A DNA stretch of 64,000 nt from Rotaria sordida. Lineage: Eukaryota; Rotifera; Eurotatoria; Philodinida; Philodinidae. Shown here one piece after another: positions 63,621 through 64,000 of the stretch. Positions within the stretch are counted from its first letter, which is position 1, and every line of letters begins with the position of its first letter. The DNA is taken from the NCBI GenBank assembly GCA_905250125.1, contig CAJNOL010001071.1:18279-82278 (forward strand), read 5' to 3'. The notes beneath the pieces are model-generated. The model worked only from the letters and a program-made list of their open reading frames with translations. It did not search any database and was not told the DNA's origin. Position numbers and translations under genes: made by a program.

Positions 63621-63935
63621 TCATCTTAGAAAAATCGATTTGTATCTCTTAGACAGTGTGATCTCTAGCCAAGCTTCTACTGAATTATTTGAGCGAAGAA
63701 GATTATGAATAACACGATCATATACATTCCATAATTCAAAATTGAATTTTGGTTTCTTTCTTCCGATTCCTGGAAAAGTACACATTGAGATAAATATATC
63801 GAACTGAAGAATGTTTACCTCGTTTCTTCTTCTCGCCGATCCATGTCTTTTCAAAATATTCCATAAGAACTTCAGCATCATCATCAAAATCGCCCTCGAT
63901 CATTTAAAATGCTGCTACGACGTCATCGACTGGAA
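63621..63935 (-). pseudogene. MULE/FLYWCH-type transposase-derived fragment
   Basis: Minus-strand text reads FVPVDDVVAAFK, then after a one-base loss IEGDFDDDAEVLMEYFEKTW and a short intron (about 63775-63823). It continues GIGRKKPKFNFELWNVYDRV and LLRSNNSVEAW, the TNNSVEgwH-like end of MULE transposase-related FLYWCH proteins. The histidine after the final Trp is lost and the frame ends in unrelated residues at 63621, next to the minisatellite. The upstream part leaves the window on the right. Confidence 0.6.
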
Positions 63936-64000
63936 CAAAAGGTAAAGAAAGTCATTTTCTTACGTTCGAGCGGAAACATTCATCCTCTTGATATTTTTTC

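Noticed and set aside
1..64000. CRISPR arrays, bacterial operons, tRNA or rRNA genes
   Set aside because: The sequence is a eukaryotic nuclear region; no spaced direct-repeat array of CRISPR type was found, and no cloverleaf or rRNA sequence was recognised by eye, though a tRNA scan was not possible.

Overview
The window reads as nuclear DNA of a bdelloid rotifer. The evidence is: AT-rich sequence; many short GT..AG introns of about 50-80 bp beside some long ones; an ART-TPR gene (ADP-ribosyltransferase fused to kinesin-light-chain-like repeats); a divergent F-box family ending in a shared FRTPFW..W block; genes of bacterial or fungal flavour (sialidase, DadA-like oxidoreductase, C2 protein with a fungal-type C-terminus); and a dense layer of small DNA transposons. 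Low gene density and broad intergenic DNA look more like Rotaria than a compact Adineta genome, but the genus is inference. Lengths and splice sites come from reading the sequence, not from transcripts.

Layout. 388-13379 (+): an ABCA-type full transporter of about 27 exons, cut at its 5' side by the window edge. 15911-17566 (-): a broken single-span membrane protein gene. 19607-20276 (-): a small four-exon Thr/Ser-rich type I membrane protein. 21567-21929 (+): a broken exon. 24106-25977 (+): an F-box gene split by one stop. 27229-31366 (-): an intact ART-TPR gene whose last intron holds a 1.3-kb foldback. 34095-36051 (+): an intact two-exon F-box paralogue. 37757-38632 (-): a tandem CCCH zinc-finger protein. 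39368-42137: gene remnants, a dead mariner-like copy and a 1.14-kb hAT-type element. 42421-43023: a TTAA-flanked element. 43615-45104 (+): the C2 protein. 46689-47892: a foldback whose ends are arrays of 28-bp palindromes. 49451-49836 (+): an LRR pseudogene. 49907-50992 (-): an intronless secreted sialidase. 51641-52289 (+): a decayed gene. 52349-52448: a 100-N gap. 55227-57040 (+): a six-exon DadA-like oxidoreductase. 58726-60320 (+): a dead gene carrying two different transposon insertions that can be read exactly. 63621-63935 (-): a MULE/FLYWCH-type fragment beside a minisatellite.

The genes form no operon or pathway. The common theme is accessory-genome turnover: intact lineage-specific and possibly transferred genes interleaved with decaying relatives and small inverted-repeat elements. 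The clearest results are (1) three insertions with recognisable target duplications (TA once, 8 bp twice) inside coding sequence, where removing the element restores the reading frame; (2) several long foldback elements of 0.2-1.3 kb, one with unusual palindromic arrays at its ends; and (3) a sialidase with a substituted arginine in its FRIP motif.
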